Shown one piece after another: positions 61,615 through 64,000 of a stretch of 64,000 bases of DNA; position 1 is the stretch's first letter, and each line of letters starts with the position of its first letter. Source of the stretch: Verrucomicrobiota bacterium (lineage in GTDB: Bacteria; Verrucomicrobiota; Verrucomicrobiia; Limisphaerales; JAEYXS01); the NCBI GenBank assembly GCA_023431185.1, contig JAEYXS010000124.1, positions 49,740 to 113,739 of the forward strand, read 5' to 3'. Below the pieces are notes generated by a model. The model saw nothing but the letters and a program-made list of their open reading frames with translations, was not told the origin of the DNA and did not search any database. A program made the position numbers and the translations under genes.

Positions 61615-63837
61615 TTAACTCACCTGCCCGCTCCGGGCTGCCGCCCGCATGATGTGCAACTCAGGATAATCATACCCATCCCCCAACTTATCCTTCACCG
61701 GGCCGAGCGCTTCTATTCCAAATTGATCAAACGCCTTCAAGATCGCCGCCTGCTTTCGCTTGGGCACCAATTTCTCCACATCCACGGCCTCGCCCAATTC
61801 AATCGCCTTAGACAGATGCTGAGCCACCGTTCCTACCGCGATCTTTCGTTCCCGCGCGATCTCCTCCAACGTAAGCCCCCCGCGAAACATCTTGAGTGAA
61901 ACGAAATGCGAATCCCCCAGTGTCTCCGGACTCAGATCCCGCTGCATCTTGCGGATGAGTTGCCCGGTATTACCCCCGGCAAACGTCTGACGCGGATTGT
62001 TCTTCAGATGATTGCGGATGGCCTCGCAGAACACGTCACTGAATTCCGCCAGCTTCTTCGCACCCACGCCGGAGATATTGGCGAACTCATCGCTGCTGAC
62101 CGGATAACTCCGCGCCATTTCGCGGAGTGAAGTATCGCCAAAGATGATGTAACTCGGCACGCCGCGCTCTTCCGCCAGCTTGCGCCGCAGATCGCGCAAA
62201 ACATCGAATAAACCTTCGTCGCATTGGATCTGGCCCGGCTTCACCTTCTTCACCACCGGCGCTTCCATCTGGCGCGTGAGTGTGATGGCTTTGCGCTCTT
62301 TCAAGGCCGCCCCGCCCTCCGCCGTCAGCTCCAACGTCACGAACTGTCCGGTCAACTGCTTCACGAATCCCAGCCGTACCAATTCACGTCCGATGCCCTG
62401 CCACTCGTTCCGGCTGTGCTCCTTGCCGATGCCATACGTGCTCAAGGTGTCATGCCCCCAGCGCCGCACGTTCTCCGTATCCGCACCCGTGAGCACCTCC
62501 ACGATATGATTCAACCCAAAAGCAAAACCGCTCTTCTGCTTCACGCGGAACACGCACGACATGAACTTCTGCGCCGCCACCGTGCCATCGAACTTCTCAC
62601 GCGGTGCCAGGCAGTTGTCGCAAGCACCACAGTTCTCCTCCTCAAACTTCTCGCTGAAATAACGCAGCAACACGACGCGCCGGCACTCGCTGCTCTCCGC
62701 GTAATGCGTCATCAACGCCAGTTGCTCCAAGGCGACGCGTTGCTCTTCCTCGTTCGGCTTCTCGGAGATGAACTTCTTCTGCTTCATCTCATCGCCCACA
62801 CTGAAAAGCAGCAGGCAATCCGAGGGCAATCCATCGCGTCCCGCACGACCGGTCTCCTGATAATAACTCTCGATGTTCTTCGGCAGATCGTGATGCACCA
62901 CGAAACGCACGTTCGGCTTGTTGATGCCCATGCCAAACGCGATCGTCGCACAGATCACCCGCACTTCATCGCGCAGGAACTTCTCCTGATTCTTCGCCCG
63001 CTCCTCCGCCTCCATCTGTCCGTGATAATGCGCGGCAGGAACGCCATCGAAACGCAATTGCGCGGCCAGCTTCTCCGTCGTCGCCCGTGCCTGACAATAC
63101 ACGATGCCGCTCTCATCCTTGCGTGAGCGCAGAAACTCCAGCAATTGCGCATACGCCTTCGACTTCGGCACGATGCGGTAATTCAGGTTCGGCCGGTTGA
63201 AACTCGCCACATACACTGCCGGATCGCGCAGGTGCAACTGATTGACGATATCCGAGCGCACCCGATCTGTGGCCGTAGCCGTGAGCGCCATCATCGGCAC
63301 ATCTGGTATGCGACTACGCAACGTGGCTAACTGACGATACTCCGGTCGGAAGTCGTGCCCCCACTCACTGATGCAATGTGCCTCGTCCACTGCCACCAGC
63401 GCCGTCTTCCAACGCTTCAACGAATCGATGAAACCGGGTAACATCAGGCGCTCCGGCGCGACATACAGGAGTTTGTATTCCCCATCGTTCAGCTTGCGCA
63501 AACGCGCCCCGCCTTCCGCATTACTGATGGAAGAATTCAGAAACGTCGCGGGCACACCCGCCGTCGTCAGCGCATCCACCTGATCTTTCATCAAGGCGAT
63601 GAGCGGTGAGATGACCACCGTGAGACCATTACGCGCGAGCGCAGGCAGTTGATAGCAGAGCGATTTGCCGCCACCTGTCGGGAGCAAAGCAAAAACGTCC
63701 CGCCCCGCCAACGAATCACGGATGATCCCCGCTTGCTGCGGACGGAAGGCGGTGTAGCCAAAGTACTGCTTTAACAGGGAGAGCAACTCCTGGTCAGACA
63801 CGCGGCGGAAAGTATGCAGTTCCTCATCAGAAAACAA
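61615..63837 (-). CDS. recQ: ATP-dependent DNA helicase RecQ
   Basis: 740-residue 3'-5' helicase. GYTAFRPQQAGIIRDSLAGR, Walker A LLPTGGGKSLCYQLPAL, DEAH box AVDEAHCISEWGHDFRPEYR, ALTATATDRVRSDIV, GRAGRDGLPSDC, the zinc-binding CGACDNC, a winged-helix RQC domain (NEWQGIGRELVRLGFVKQLT) and an HRDC domain (GVPSYIIFGDTSLREMARSY). A further C-terminal HTH-like segment (GLTLEEIARERKIAVGTVAQ) extends it beyond E. coli RecQ (about 610 aa), as in Bacillus-type RecQ. It acts in recombination and fork repair. Confidence 0.96.
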   Translation of the reverse strand: MFSDEELHTFRRVSDQELLSLLKQYFGYTAFRPQQAGIIRDSLAGRDVFALLPTGGGKSLCYQLPALARNGLTVVISPLIALMKDQVDALTTAGVPATFLNSSISNAEGGARLRKLNDGEYKLLYVAPERLMLPGFIDSLKRWKTALVAVDEAHCISEWGHDFRPEYRQLATLRSRIPDVPMMALTATATDRVRSDIVNQLHLRDPAVYVASFNRPNLNYRIVPKSKAYAQLLEFLRSRKDESGIVYCQARATTEKLAAQLRFDGVPAAHYHGQMEAEERAKNQEKFLRDEVRVICATIAFGMGINKPNVRFVVHHDLPKNIESYYQETGRAGRDGLPSDCLLLFSVGDEMKQKKFISEKPNEEEQRVALEQLALMTHYAESSECRRVVLLRYFSEKFEEENCGACDNCLAPREKFDGTVAAQKFMSCVFRVKQKSGFAFGLNHIVEVLTGADTENVRRWGHDTLSTYGIGKEHSRNEWQGIGRELVRLGFVKQLTGQFVTLELTAEGGAALKERKAITLTRQMEAPVVKKVKPGQIQCDEGLFDVLRDLRRKLAEERGVPSYIIFGDTSLREMARSYPVSSDEFANISGVGAKKLAEFSDVFCEAIRNHLKNNPRQTFAGGNTGQLIRKMQRDLSPETLGDSHFVSLKMFRGGLTLEEIARERKIAVGTVAQHLSKAIELGEAVDVEKLVPKRKQAAILKAFDQFGIEALGPVKDKLGDGYDYPELHIMRAAARSGQVS

Positions 63838-63969
63838 TGCAGAAGCATCAGCATATTTTCCTGCAAGGACCTGGCGAGTTGACTCAAATTAAATGTTACC
63901 GGAGCTGGGAGGTGGACGTGGAGTCCGCTGATACGTTGACTCATAATGGTGGTTACCGAACTACCGAGC

Positions 63970-64000
63970 ATGAGTATATCAGCCAAGCGCGAGGCGTTGG
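63970..64000 (+). CDS. Possible start of a gene running off the window
   Basis: An ATG at 63970 opens a frame reading MSISAKREAL to the window edge. Only 10 residues are visible, so identity cannot be judged. The N-terminus is loosely like those of some transposase families, which is a guess. Confidence 0.2.
   Translation, partial: MSISAKREAL

Overview
The window reads as a chromosomal segment of a Verrucomicrobiota-like bacterium (Limisphaerales/Pedosphaera-type is my guess). The guess rests on several things: moderately high GC, many short secreted or lipoprotein genes of unknown function, an HpnH/HpnJ pair, an actinobacterial-type ClpS next to DUF2017, an exosortase, and interspersed palindromic repeats. 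No rRNA, phage, CRISPR array or complete insertion sequence is visible. One tRNA (Ser, GCU) is present.

Layout. 0-4.3 kb: the end of a P-II gene, then a GntP-type permease, an M19 dipeptidase and a DUF3500 protein. 4.4-8.6 kb (minus): an ABC transporter of the nitrate/sulfonate/bicarbonate type, then clpS-DUF2017-aat, a translationally coupled unit carrying two known N-degron pathway genes. 8.7-12.3 kb: small secreted proteins, a frameshifted FAD oxidoreductase and a TPR protein. 12.3-18.7 kb: hpnH and hpnJ (hopanoid radical SAM enzymes), then a TPR protein coupled to an exosortase-EpsI fusion. 18.8-22 kb: pta with its regulatory half as a separate gene, and hisC. 22-26.7 kb: a cytochrome P460 gene and a frameshifted paralogue, a nitrilase-family protein, a dienelactone hydrolase and gpsA. 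26.8-30 kb (minus): DUF4388 and roadblock proteins, then amt-glnK with a clear terminator. 30.5-33.3 kb: feoA-feoA-feoB.

33.5-41.5 kb: tRNA-Ser, a haem-c/FG-GAP protein, and an accessory block. The block has two tandem paralogous lipoproteins with an NlpC/P60-like end, each preceded by the same ECF-type promoter, followed by a DUF2064 glycosyltransferase, an ArsS-like radical SAM enzyme, an ECF sigma factor and a probable anti-sigma factor. 41.5-51.9 kb: FmdB-like and CobW-like proteins, a NYN nuclease with a VWA protein, and a complete RND efflux operon with a divergent LysR regulator. 52-52.5 kb: a decayed glyoxalase gene.

52.6-57.7 kb (minus) is the most informative region. An nrdB-dcd-nrdA operon for dNTP supply is preceded by two NrdR boxes and a full cobalamin riboswitch. 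Its NrdB lacks the radical tyrosine (Leu153) and has Glu at the first metal ligand, as in class Ic enzymes. This implies that B12 shuts down a tyrosyl-radical-independent class I reductase, presumably because a B12-dependent class II enzyme exists elsewhere. 58-64 kb: a Cys-rich CorE-like ECF sigma factor, palindromic repeats, OxyR, a two-zinc-knuckle HTH-like protein, a cluster of hairpins, and RecQ.
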